Shown here: piece after piece, positions 32,658 through 40,158 of the stretch
How positions within the stretch are numbered: position 1 is the stretch's first letter
Layout of the letters: each line of letters opens with the position of its first letter
Source of the DNA: Candidatus Zixiibacteriota bacterium
Lineage (GTDB): Bacteria; SM23-81
Direction of reading: 5' to 3'
Assembly (NCBI GenBank): GCA_030628225.1
Contig: DAOVRJ010000001.1
Location: 1 to 40,158 of the forward strand
Length of the DNA: 40,158 bases
Notes under the pieces: generated by a model
Databases searched by the model: none
What the model was told of the DNA's origin: nothing
What the model saw: the letters and a program-made list of their open reading frames with translations, nothing else
Position numbers and translations under genes: made by a program

Positions 32658-34034
32658 TCACTTCCTCTTTTTAAGCAGCTTAATGAGCTCTTCCCCTATC
32701 CTGTGCACATCTCCGGCACCCAGGGTGATGACCAGATCGCCCGGCAGAACCTGAGCGGCCAAATACGTGGCCACTTTCCTCTTATCCTGGATGTAGACCA
32801 CCTTGCGATGTCCATATTCCCTGGCTGCCTGAGCTACCAGCTCACCGCTGATACCGGCGATGGGCTTCTCGCGGGCGGGGTAGACATCGGTAACCAACAA
32901 TATGTCTGACTGAAAAAAGGATTTGCCGAAATCCCCGCAGAAATCCCTGGTCCTGCTGTAGAGATGTGGCTGAAAGACCGCTATGGTCCGCCGGCCCAGT
33001 CCGTTTTTAGCCGCCTGGAGAGTTGCCTGGATCTCCGTGGGGTGATGAGCATAATCATCCACCACCATCACATCATCAACCTCTCCTTTGACCTCGAACC
33101 GCCTGTAAACACCGGTAAAGCTCTCCAGAGCCTTCTTGACAGTGCTGAAACTTAAACCCAGCTCCAATCCAACAGCGGCGGCTGCCAAGCTGTTCTTAAC
33201 ATTGTGAACTCCGGGGGCCTTCACTCTCAGCCGACCTAGTTTCTTCCCGCGGACGACCAGATCAAAAACGCTGGTCAAACCCCGGAAAGCCAGGTTTGTT
33301 GCCCTGATATCGACCTGAGCAGATAGCCCATAGGTAATCAGTGGCTGTTGTATGTGGGGAACGATGCTCTGAAGGCTTTGCTCATCGAGACAGAGGATAA
33401 CTGTCCCGTAAAAGGGCACCTTGTTCACGAACTCAATAAAAGCGCCTTTGATATCATCCAGATTGGTGTAGCAGTCTAAATGCTCGGCCTCCAGGGTGGT
33501 CACCACGGCGATCGTGGGAACCAACCGGAGAAAGGAGCGATCGAACTCGTCGGCCTCGGCAACCAGATATTGCCCTTTGCCCAGTTTTGCGCTCGCCCGC
33601 AGGCTCTTCACTTTTCCGCCCACAATGATTGTGGGGTCCAATCCACCTTCGGTTAAGACCAGACCCACCATAGAGGTGGTGGTAGTCTTGCCGTGGGTTC
33701 CGGCGATGCCGATGCCGTATTTCATGCGCATAAGCTCGCCAAGCATCTCGGCCCGACGTATGACCGGGATCTTTAACCTGCGAGCCTCCATTACCTCGGG
33801 ATTGTCCGGATTCACCGCCGAAGAGATGACCACCACGTCGGCATCGCCCACCTGAGAAGCTCTATGTCCTTTGGACACGATGGCCCCCAGTTTCATTAAC
33901 CTTCGGGTCACCTCACTGAGTTGAAGATCCGAGCCGGTGATCTGAAATCCCAGGTTCAGGAGCACCTCGGCGATACCGCTCATCCCGATGCCCCCAATAC
34001 CCACAAAATGAAGTTTTCTGACCTTGCCGAACAT
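32658..34034 (-). CDS. murC: UDP-N-acetylmuramate--L-alanine ligase
   Basis: A 458-residue Mur ligase that adds the first L-Ala to UDP-MurNAc. The N-terminal Rossmann block is LHFVGIGGIGMSGIAEVLLN, the ATP loop is GTHGKTTTTSMVG (about 113-125), and YAHHPTEIQATL is the typical C-terminal domain segment. Length is normal. It sits between murG and murB with overlaps or minimal gaps (2 bp after the murG stop). Confidence 0.98.
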   Translation of the reverse strand: MFGKVRKLHFVGIGGIGMSGIAEVLLNLGFQITGSDLQLSEVTRRLMKLGAIVSKGHRASQVGDADVVVISSAVNPDNPEVMEARRLKIPVIRRAEMLGELMRMKYGIGIAGTHGKTTTTSMVGLVLTEGGLDPTIIVGGKVKSLRASAKLGKGQYLVAEADEFDRSFLRLVPTIAVVTTLEAEHLDCYTNLDDIKGAFIEFVNKVPFYGTVILCLDEQSLQSIVPHIQQPLITYGLSAQVDIRATNLAFRGLTSVFDLVVRGKKLGRLRVKAPGVHNVKNSLAAAAVGLELGLSFSTVKKALESFTGVYRRFEVKGEVDDVMVVDDYAHHPTEIQATLQAAKNGLGRRTIAVFQPHLYSRTRDFCGDFGKSFFQSDILLVTDVYPAREKPIAGISGELVAQAAREYGHRKVVYIQDKRKVATYLAAQVLPGDLVITLGAGDVHRIGEELIKLLKKRK

Positions 34035-34035
34035 C

Positions 34036-35130
34036 TCATCTCTCCCCGGCTAGCTCTCGAATGGCCTGGACCACGGTCGCCGCGGCCTGGGGCCGGCCCA
34101 ATAGCTTGCTTTTCTCGGCCATCTGTCGAAGACAACGATCGTCGCCCAGCAGACAAAGCAGAACGGAGATGAGCTTGTCCCCTCTCAACTCGCCATTCAA
34201 TACCATCTCTGCGGCCCCGGCTTTCACCAGAGCTTGAGCATTGATCCGCTGGTGATCGGCGGCAGCAAAGGGGTAGGGCACGAAGATGGCTGGCAGACCA
34301 CAAAGGGCGATCTCCGCCACCGTGGTCGCCCCGGCCCGGCAGACCACTACATCGGCAGCCCCGTAGGCCGAGCTCATGTCCCGGATGAAATCGACCACCA
34401 CCGTCCCGGGCCCGCGCTCCGCAAACTGCTGTCGAATCTGGGCCAGATCCCCCTTCCCCGTCTGCCATATAACCTGAATATTCTCAGCCTTCAATCGGTC
34501 AAACCCTCGGGCCACGGCCATATTAATGCTGTGTGCTCCCTGACTTCCTCCCATCACCAGAACCGTTTTCCGGCGGGGGTCAAGGGCAAATGCCTCAGCA
34601 GCACATCTCCGTTCGGCCCGATCCAGCTCTGTGCGCAGCGGGTTTCCGCTCATCCTCAGATGGTTCTTCTTCCGAAAATACCTTCGGGATTGCGGAAAGC
34701 TCAGGTGCACCTGGTCAACCCGAGGGCTCAAGATCCTGGTGGTAATCCCCGGAAAGCTGTTCTGCTCCTGAATCAGGGTGGGGATACCCATGAGGGAGGC
34801 CAGAAAAACGACCGGTCCGCTCACGTAGCCACCGGTTCCCACCACCACTTTGGGTCGAAATCGGCGGAGAATCATAAAAGAGCGCCAAAGACCCAGAAAA
34901 AGAAACCAGGGAAAGGCGATGGTCTGCCAATGGAATCTCCTGCTCCACCCCCGGACGGACACGGAGGCAAAGTCAAAACCCTCTTGCGGGACAATCTGTT
35001 TTTCCAGCCCGCGGTCACCCCCCAAAAAGAGCACCTTGGCCTCAGACACCTGCCGCCAGAGCTCCTCAGCGATGGCCAGGGCCGGGAAAAGATGCCCCCC
35101 CGTTCCTCCCCCGGCGATCAGCACGCGCAT
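34036..35130 (-). CDS. murG: Undecaprenyldiphospho-muramoylpentapeptide beta-N-acetylglucosaminyltransferase
   Basis: A 364-residue GT28 glycosyltransferase that adds GlcNAc to lipid I to make lipid II at the inner face of the membrane. The first glycine-rich loop is IAGGGTGGHLFPALAIAEEL at the N-terminus, and GGSQGAHSIN and YGAADVVVCRAGATTVAEI are the other signature segments. The ATG at 35130 is preferred over the 48-codon-longer frame because GGAGGGG precedes it and homologues begin here. It overlaps the end of ftsW by 13 bp. Confidence 0.97.
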   Translation of the reverse strand: MRVLIAGGGTGGHLFPALAIAEELWRQVSEAKVLFLGGDRGLEKQIVPQEGFDFASVSVRGWSRRFHWQTIAFPWFLFLGLWRSFMILRRFRPKVVVGTGGYVSGPVVFLASLMGIPTLIQEQNSFPGITTRILSPRVDQVHLSFPQSRRYFRKKNHLRMSGNPLRTELDRAERRCAAEAFALDPRRKTVLVMGGSQGAHSINMAVARGFDRLKAENIQVIWQTGKGDLAQIRQQFAERGPGTVVVDFIRDMSSAYGAADVVVCRAGATTVAEIALCGLPAIFVPYPFAAADHQRINAQALVKAGAAEMVLNGELRGDKLISVLLCLLGDDRCLRQMAEKSKLLGRPQAAATVVQAIRELAGER

Positions 35131-36266
35131 GGTCCCCTCCTTTTTTTCCAGGAGGCTTTCCCGGCTAGTCGCCGTCGGGAGATATTCAGCAAAATGCCCA
35201 TCCCGATGAGATTGAACAACAGAGAAGAACCGCCATAGCTGATGAAGGGGAGAGTCAAACCGGTTGTAGGACACAATCTGGTAACCACGGCCACGTTGAC
35301 CGCCATATTCAGAAAGATCATCGCCGTGATACCCGTTCCCATAAGAAAGCCGAATCGGTCGGCAGCGCCACGGGCCGCTCTCAGGCCGCGCCAGGCCACC
35401 AATAGGAAAAGAGCCAAAATGACCACGACTCCGACGAACCCCAGCTCTTCTCCCAATATGGAGAAAACGAAATCGGTGTGCGGCTCCGGTAAAAAGAGCA
35501 GTTTCTGACGACTATTTCCCAGCCCAACGCCAAAAATTCCGCCGCTGCCCAGGCTGATCAGGGACTGTTCGATCTGGTAGCCAGCCCCGATGGGATCCAG
35601 TTCGGAATCCAAAAATGATAGCACTCTCAAACGGCAATAGGGCACGCAGAAAATCATCGTGGCCGCCCCCAATAGGGTCAGAAACCCCATTTTCAGCAGG
35701 TGAATCCATCTCACCCCGGCCACCGCAAACATGCTAAAAACCAGCATTCCGACGACCAGAGCTGTGCCTAAATCCGGCTGCAGAGCAATCAGGACAAGGC
35801 TGAGGCCGATGACGCAGACCGTGGGCAGAAGACCCTCTTTGAAATCCCCAATTTGACCCTCTTTTCGGGTCATCTGCCTGGCGATGTAAAAGACCAGCAC
35901 CAGTTTAACCATCTCCGAGGGCTGAAAACGCACAAAGGCCAGGTTTAGACTACGGGAGAGACCTTTAGCGGATCCGCCCCAGCCCACTCTGGGCAACAGA
36001 ACCAGGGAAAGGAGGAAGATGGAGACCAACATCCCCAGGCCGGCCAGCTTCTGCCAGCGGTGGTAGTCGATCCTCATGGCCACCAGCATGGCCAGCAGGC
36101 CCAGGAGGGCCCGCAGCACGTGCCTTTTCAGGAAGAAGCTGCTGGTCTGATAGCGCAGCTGGGCCACGGCCACGCTGGAGCTGTACACCATGATGATGCC
36201 CACCCCAACCAAAAGCACTATGGCCACAAACAAAATCCGATCCGGCCTGTCTTTTCCGTCCACCAC
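35118..36266 (-). CDS. ftsW: SEDS-family peptidoglycan glycosyltransferase FtsW
   Basis: A 382-residue membrane protein with about ten transmembrane helices, the septal glycan polymerase of the SEDS family. MVYSSSVAVAQ in the first helix, FVRFQPSEMVKLVLVFYIAR, the LRVLSFLDSELDPIGAGYQI loop, SLGSGGIFGVGLGNSRQK, and TDFVFSILGEELGF are diagnostic. The last helix segment has TGLTLPFISYGGSSLLFNL. Translation begins at one of two adjacent GTG codons behind CGGAGG, 9 bp past the murD stop. Confidence 0.96.
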   Translation of the reverse strand: MVDGKDRPDRILFVAIVLLVGVGIIMVYSSSVAVAQLRYQTSSFFLKRHVLRALLGLLAMLVAMRIDYHRWQKLAGLGMLVSIFLLSLVLLPRVGWGGSAKGLSRSLNLAFVRFQPSEMVKLVLVFYIARQMTRKEGQIGDFKEGLLPTVCVIGLSLVLIALQPDLGTALVVGMLVFSMFAVAGVRWIHLLKMGFLTLLGAATMIFCVPYCRLRVLSFLDSELDPIGAGYQIEQSLISLGSGGIFGVGLGNSRQKLLFLPEPHTDFVFSILGEELGFVGVVVILALFLLVAWRGLRAARGAADRFGFLMGTGITAMIFLNMAVNVAVVTRLCPTTGLTLPFISYGGSSLLFNLIGMGILLNISRRRLAGKASWKKRRGPCAC

Positions 36267-36275
36267 GACCTCCGC

Positions 36276-37655
36276 TCAAGATGGAAGTGAACCGGACTTC
36301 TCCCGACCCAGGCGCCCAACGATCTCCTTAAAAACCCGTCCCCGATGCTCGAAATCCCGAAACATATCGAAACTGGCACAGGCCGGAGAGAGCAACACAC
36401 AATCGCCAGGAACCGCTTTAGCCCGAGCTACACTCACGGCCTCTTCCAGATCCTTCACTAAAATGGTCTCGGTCACATCGCTCCAGACGGCGCGCATTTT
36501 CTCCCGGGCTTCGCCCAACAGCAAAAGGAGCCGCACCCGCTGGCCTATTAAAGTTCGCAACCCTTCGAAATCCCCCTTCTTATCCCGGCCACCGGCGATG
36601 AGCAAAATGGGCTCAGCGAAGGTCATCAGCCCCTGTCTGACAGCGTCCACATTGGTACCCTTTGAGTCGTTGATGTACTTCACGCCGTCCAACATGCGCA
36701 CCAGTTCCAGCCTGTGCTCAACGCCTTTGAAATCAGCTAGCTCAGCGGCGCACACGGAGAGATCAACACCCATGATCTGGACCGCGGCCACCGCAGCCAG
36801 GCTATTGGACAGATTATGAGGACCTGGAATGCCCAATTCTTTGACCTCCAGAACTACCTTCTGAGTATCTGTGAGCTGGGAGATGATCTGTCCCTCTCTG
36901 ACGAAGACACCGCCTTTCACCTCTCCCCGAATGCTGTACAGCACGACCCGGCCTGGCGACTTTTCCGCCAGGGCAACTGCTCCCGGGTCGTCCCTGTTTA
37001 GGATGGCTATATCCGTGGCCTGCTGGTTTATCAACAGACGCGCCTTGGTCCGCGCGTAAGCCTCCATGCTACCATACCTGTCCAGATGGTCGGGCGTGAT
37101 ATTCAGAACAATCCCCACCCGGGGCCGAAAGGTCTCGATCCGCTCAAGCTGAAAACTGCTCACCTCCACAACAATCACGCCATCTCTTGGAACGCTCCTC
37201 ACCGAGGCGGACAGGGGAAAACCGATATTGCCGGCCACCTGATATTGCCAGCCAGCTCTCTCGAAAATTCTGCCAATGAGCGTGGTGGTTGTAGTCTTCC
37301 CGTTGGATCCGGTGATCGCCACCAGAGGAACCCTGGCCCACCAGGAGGCCACTTCCAGCTCTCCGTACACGGGAATATCGGCCTCTTGCGCCCTGGCCAA
37401 GATGGGCACATCTCTGGGAATGCCCGGGCTGACCACCACAAAATCGGCTCCCGCCAGAGCTCGCTCCGAGTGCCCCCCGGCCTCTATCTCCACGCCCAGA
37501 CCTCGAAGATCTCGCACCTCTTCATTCAGGGTTTCCATGGGTTTCAGGTCGCTGCCGAAGACCCGGGCTCCTTCCTGGTGCAGAAGCCGGGCCACGGCCA
37601 GGCCACTGCGTGCCAGGCCGAGCACAAGGACCTTTTTTCCAGCCACTGAGCGCAT
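36276..37655 (-). CDS. murD: UDP-N-acetylmuramoyl-L-alanine--D-glutamate ligase
   Basis: A 459-residue Mur ligase adding D-Glu to UDP-MurNAc-L-Ala. The N-terminal KVLVLGLARSGLAVARLLHQ loop, the ATP motif ITGSNGKTTTTTLIGR (about 115-130), YINDSKGTNVDAVRQGL and the C-terminal LLSPACASFDMFRDFEHRG followed by F-K are all diagnostic of MurD. Length is standard. It follows mraY by 9 bp. Confidence 0.98.
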   Translation of the reverse strand: MRSVAGKKVLVLGLARSGLAVARLLHQEGARVFGSDLKPMETLNEEVRDLRGLGVEIEAGGHSERALAGADFVVVSPGIPRDVPILARAQEADIPVYGELEVASWWARVPLVAITGSNGKTTTTTLIGRIFERAGWQYQVAGNIGFPLSASVRSVPRDGVIVVEVSSFQLERIETFRPRVGIVLNITPDHLDRYGSMEAYARTKARLLINQQATDIAILNRDDPGAVALAEKSPGRVVLYSIRGEVKGGVFVREGQIISQLTDTQKVVLEVKELGIPGPHNLSNSLAAVAAVQIMGVDLSVCAAELADFKGVEHRLELVRMLDGVKYINDSKGTNVDAVRQGLMTFAEPILLIAGGRDKKGDFEGLRTLIGQRVRLLLLLGEAREKMRAVWSDVTETILVKDLEEAVSVARAKAVPGDCVLLSPACASFDMFRDFEHRGRVFKEIVGRLGREKSGSLPS

Positions 37656-37664
37656 TTCAGACCT

Positions 37665-38753
37665 CTAGCGAATCTTGAAGGTGCTCAAGCTCAACAGGGC
37701 CAGTATGGCGGCTACGATCCAAAAACGCACTACCACCTGTGACTCGGGCCATCCTTTCAGTTCGAAGTGATGGTGCAGAGGAGCCATACGAAAAACCCGC
37801 TTGCCGCCGCGGAGCTTAAAGGAGGTGATCTGAATGATCACCGAAAGAGCCTCAGCGGCGAACACACCACCTACGATGAGCAGCTGAATTTCCTTCTTGA
37901 GAAGAATGGCCGCCGCGCTGAGGGCCCCACCCAAAGCCAGGGAACCGGTATCTCCCATAAAAACCTTGGCGGGATGAGCGTTGAACCACAGAAAACCCAG
38001 GGAGGCTCCGACGATGGCCGCTAAAAACACGGTCAGCTCACCGCTGCCCTCCAGGTACATGATGTTCAGATAGCTGCTGAAGTCCACCCGCCCTGAAACG
38101 TAGCTCATCCCGGCAAAGGCCATGGCACAGGTGGCTACGATACCGATGGCCAGACCATCCAGGCCATCGGTTAGGTTAATGGCGTTGCTGGTTCCCGTGG
38201 TCACTAAAACCACAAAAGGGATGTAGAAAATCCCGAAATCGAGGACCCAATTCTTGAGAAAAGGAATGCTGGTCTGGGTATGAAACTGGGCGGACAGTGG
38301 CCAGATATACAGGATGCTCCCCAGAATCAGGCCAAAGGTCACCTGGCCGATGAGCTTTCGGCGGGCCACCAGACCTTTGGGCAGATGTTTCACCGCTTTC
38401 AGGTAGTCGTCGATAAAACCGATGGTTCCCATCCAGACGGTGGAGAACAGGATCAGCTGAATGTACCTGTTGGTCAGATCGGCCCACAGCAGGGTGGGCA
38501 AAACGACGGCCAACAGGATGATCAGCCCGCCCATGGTGGGAGTTCCCTCTTTAACCAGATGGGTCTGGGGACCATCCGACCTGATTCTCTCCTTAATGTG
38601 CAGTTTGTGCAGGCGCCTGATGATGAAAGGCCCGATGATGAAGCTGACCAACAGGGCTGTCAGGGTGGCATAGGCCGCGCGAAAAGTGATGTACCGAAAG
38701 AGATTAAACGCCGAAACGACGTCGCTCAGTGGGCTGAGAAGGTAATAGAGCAT
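37665..38753 (-). CDS. mraY: Phospho-N-acetylmuramoyl-pentapeptide-transferase
   Basis: A 362-residue ten-helix transferase that makes lipid I from UDP-MurNAc-pentapeptide and undecaprenyl phosphate. The Mg2+-binding DDYLK, NLTDGLDGLAIG and GDTGSLALGGAL motifs and the HHH motif in MAPLHHHFELKGWPE are intact. PTMGGLIILLAV lies near the N-terminus. The ATG is 6 bp past the murF stop with AAGG upstream. Confidence 0.98.
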   Translation of the reverse strand: MLYYLLSPLSDVVSAFNLFRYITFRAAYATLTALLVSFIIGPFIIRRLHKLHIKERIRSDGPQTHLVKEGTPTMGGLIILLAVVLPTLLWADLTNRYIQLILFSTVWMGTIGFIDDYLKAVKHLPKGLVARRKLIGQVTFGLILGSILYIWPLSAQFHTQTSIPFLKNWVLDFGIFYIPFVVLVTTGTSNAINLTDGLDGLAIGIVATCAMAFAGMSYVSGRVDFSSYLNIMYLEGSGELTVFLAAIVGASLGFLWFNAHPAKVFMGDTGSLALGGALSAAAILLKKEIQLLIVGGVFAAEALSVIIQITSFKLRGGKRVFRMAPLHHHFELKGWPESQVVVRFWIVAAILALLSLSTFKIR

Positions 38754-38759
38754 TAGATC

Positions 38760-40158
38760 TTAGCCTTTTTGAAGTGATGAAGAGAGGGCAGGTATGATCT
38801 CCTCCAGACGCACCGCCCGCGAGGCTTTTAGCAGCACCAAATCTCCCTTTTTGAGCATTTTTTTCAGACATTCTGCCGCCTGCCCCGGATCTGCACAACG
38901 GATAACCTTTCCGGCCTCATAGCCATCTTGAATGGCACCTTGCGCAATCCCCTCGGCCAGCTCACCCACGGTGATCAGCCTCTCGATGCCGGATTTGGCC
39001 ACCCAACACCCCAACTCCCGATGGGCCTGAGACTCCTGGTGGCCCAGCTCCAACATGTCTCCCAAGACGGCGATCTTGCGGGCATCCGTCTCCAGGCCGG
39101 CCAGAACTTCGATGGCAGCTCTCATAGAGGCTGGATTAGCATTGTAAGCGTCGTTGAGAATTACCGCTCCACCGACCCTAACCAGCTCCATACGCATGGG
39201 ACTGGGGGAAAAACTTCGCAGGGCCTCCCCGATCTGGTCGACGGACAGCCCCAGCTTCAGCCCCACAGCAATGGCCGCCAGAGCGTTGTAGACGTTGTGC
39301 CGGCCCCAGGTGGGTATCTGGAACTCCCCCACCCCATCAACCTGAAAGCTGGTCCGCAGCCCATCAAGGAGGTGAAAAACCGTGACCCGGTAGTCCGCTC
39401 CCTCCCCCATCCCGAAGGTCACCACCCGGGAGGACGGAATCACCCTTTGCGCCATCAACCGCTCATCGTCGGCGTTGAGAAAAACCAGTCCCTCGGGGAG
39501 CAGCATCTCCAGAAGCTCGAACTTGGCCTTGGTAATTTCCGGCAAGCTCCTCAGCTGCTGCAGGTGGGCCGGTCCAATGTTCGTGATCAGGCCGTACCGG
39601 GGGAGACTGATCTCCGCAGAGCGATAAATCTCGCCTGGTCCGCTCATGCCCATCTCCACCACGGCCATCTGATCCTTTGCGGAAAGCCGAAACAGGGTCA
39701 GGGGAACACCGATGTGATTGTTGAAGTTCCCCTCGGTTTTCATAGTTGGAAATCCCGTAGAGAGGACGGCGGCCACCATGTCTTTGGTGGTGGTCTTGCC
39801 GTTGGTACCGGTGATTCCGATGACGGTCACAGACATCTTTCCCCGGTAGTATCCGGCCAGATCCTGGAGGGCCCTGAGGGGATCGGCAACCACAATCAGG
39901 GGCGCAGGAAATCTCTCTCCGGGAACAAGACCTGCCGTCCACTGCCGGGAGACCACCGCCAGGGCAGCTTTGTTCTCCAAGGCCTGGGCCACGAATTCAT
40001 GGCCGTCGAACCGCTCTCCGCGGAGGGCGAAAAAGGCTTCTCCCCGGTTAACGCACCGGGAGTCGGTGGAAATACCCTCTATCCTGAGATGATCCAGGTC
40101 GGGCTCATCCGTTGTCGGGAAAACGCGGCCGCCGGTGGCCGCGATGATCTCCCTGATA
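38760..40158 (-). CDS. murF: UDP-N-acetylmuramoyl-tripeptide--D-alanyl-D-alanine ligase (5' end outside the window)
   Basis: Partial gene running off the right edge; 465 residues are visible, probably missing only about the first ten. Translating beyond the first internal ATG (39992) to the window end gives IEGISTDSRCVNRGEAFFAL and ERFDGHEFVAQAL, the classic N-terminal Mur-ligase domain, so 39992 is not the start. The ATP loop is ITGTNGKTTTKDMVA, followed by NFNNHIGVPLTL and the C-terminal ILNDAYNANPASMRAAIEVL block. It adds D-Ala-D-Ala to complete the pentapeptide. murE and mraW/ftsL-side genes are expected further upstream, outside the window. Confidence 0.97.
   Translation of the reverse strand, partial: IREIIAATGGRVFPTTDEPDLDHLRIEGISTDSRCVNRGEAFFALRGERFDGHEFVAQALENKAALAVVSRQWTAGLVPGERFPAPLIVVADPLRALQDLAGYYRGKMSVTVIGITGTNGKTTTKDMVAAVLSTGFPTMKTEGNFNNHIGVPLTLFRLSAKDQMAVVEMGMSGPGEIYRSAEISLPRYGLITNIGPAHLQQLRSLPEITKAKFELLEMLLPEGLVFLNADDERLMAQRVIPSSRVVTFGMGEGADYRVTVFHLLDGLRTSFQVDGVGEFQIPTWGRHNVYNALAAIAVGLKLGLSVDQIGEALRSFSPSPMRMELVRVGGAVILNDAYNANPASMRAAIEVLAGLETDARKIAVLGDMLELGHQESQAHRELGCWVAKSGIERLITVGELAEGIAQGAIQDGYEAGKVIRCADPGQAAECLKKMLKKGDLVLLKASRAVRLEEIIPALSSSLQKG

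Noticed and set aside
39463-39942. Other-frame reading of murF as a separate gene
   Set aside because: murF is clear in its own frame and extends to the window edge; the alternative has no family features.
1-40158. CRISPR arrays, tRNA or rRNA genes, complete insertion sequences
   Set aside because: None were seen: no regularly spaced identical repeats with spacers, no cloverleaf-type sequence recognised, and no transposase frame.

Overview
The window is a bacterial chromosome segment in which every gene except rpmB lies on the minus strand. Gene content points to an uncultured member of the FCB side of the bacterial tree (Fibrobacterota/Chlorobi/Bacteroidota and related candidate phyla). The reasons are a PorU-like C25 peptidase next to two PorV-like proteins, C-terminal sorting-type domains on surface proteins, DUF5683 proteins, many outer-membrane beta-barrels, and an archaeal-type UbiA prenyltransferase. 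The phylum assignment is inference; there is no rRNA or tRNA gene here to place it.

Layout in transcription order, right to left. (1) 40158-28510 is a near-complete dcw cell-wall and division cluster: murF (cut by the window edge), mraY, murD, ftsW, murG, murC, murB, ftsQ, ftsA, ftsZ, packed with small gaps or overlaps. A B12-binding-type radical SAM gene follows immediately, and a bidirectional terminator closes the run. (2) 26763-22967 is a housekeeping patch: rpmB (plus strand) and recG are divergent from a promoter region holding a perfect short palindrome, then come a DUF366 gene, a remnant of a geranylgeranyl-reductase-like flavoprotein, and a DUF1844 gene. (3) 22966-1339 is a roughly 21 kb surface and secretion region that probably starts at a strong sigma70-type promoter (22873-22901) and an unusual structured leader. 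It holds porU-like, two porV-like genes, an M6-like/FG-GAP protein with a degraded zinc motif, a DUF5683 protein, a metallopeptidase-propeller-barrel fusion, a second DUF5683 protein, an NHL propeller lipoprotein, a very large predicted barrel, an Omp85/TamA-like protein and a UbiA prenyltransferase. (4) 1338-1 is an intergenic block made of mosaic 7-bp tandem repeats, followed by dtd and maf.

Working model: the dcw genes make and divide the wall. The long downstream region builds part of the envelope: a type IX-like sortase pair, its candidate cargo, envelope proteins and assembly factors of the Omp85 class. The UbiA protein and the flavoprotein remnant hint at present or past synthesis of isoprenoid ether lipids. 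The most unusual signals are the heptad-phased repeat mosaic (about 1094-1308), the 13-bp inverted-repeat leader element upstream of the porU-like gene (22661-22808), and the flavoprotein remnant (23425-23574).
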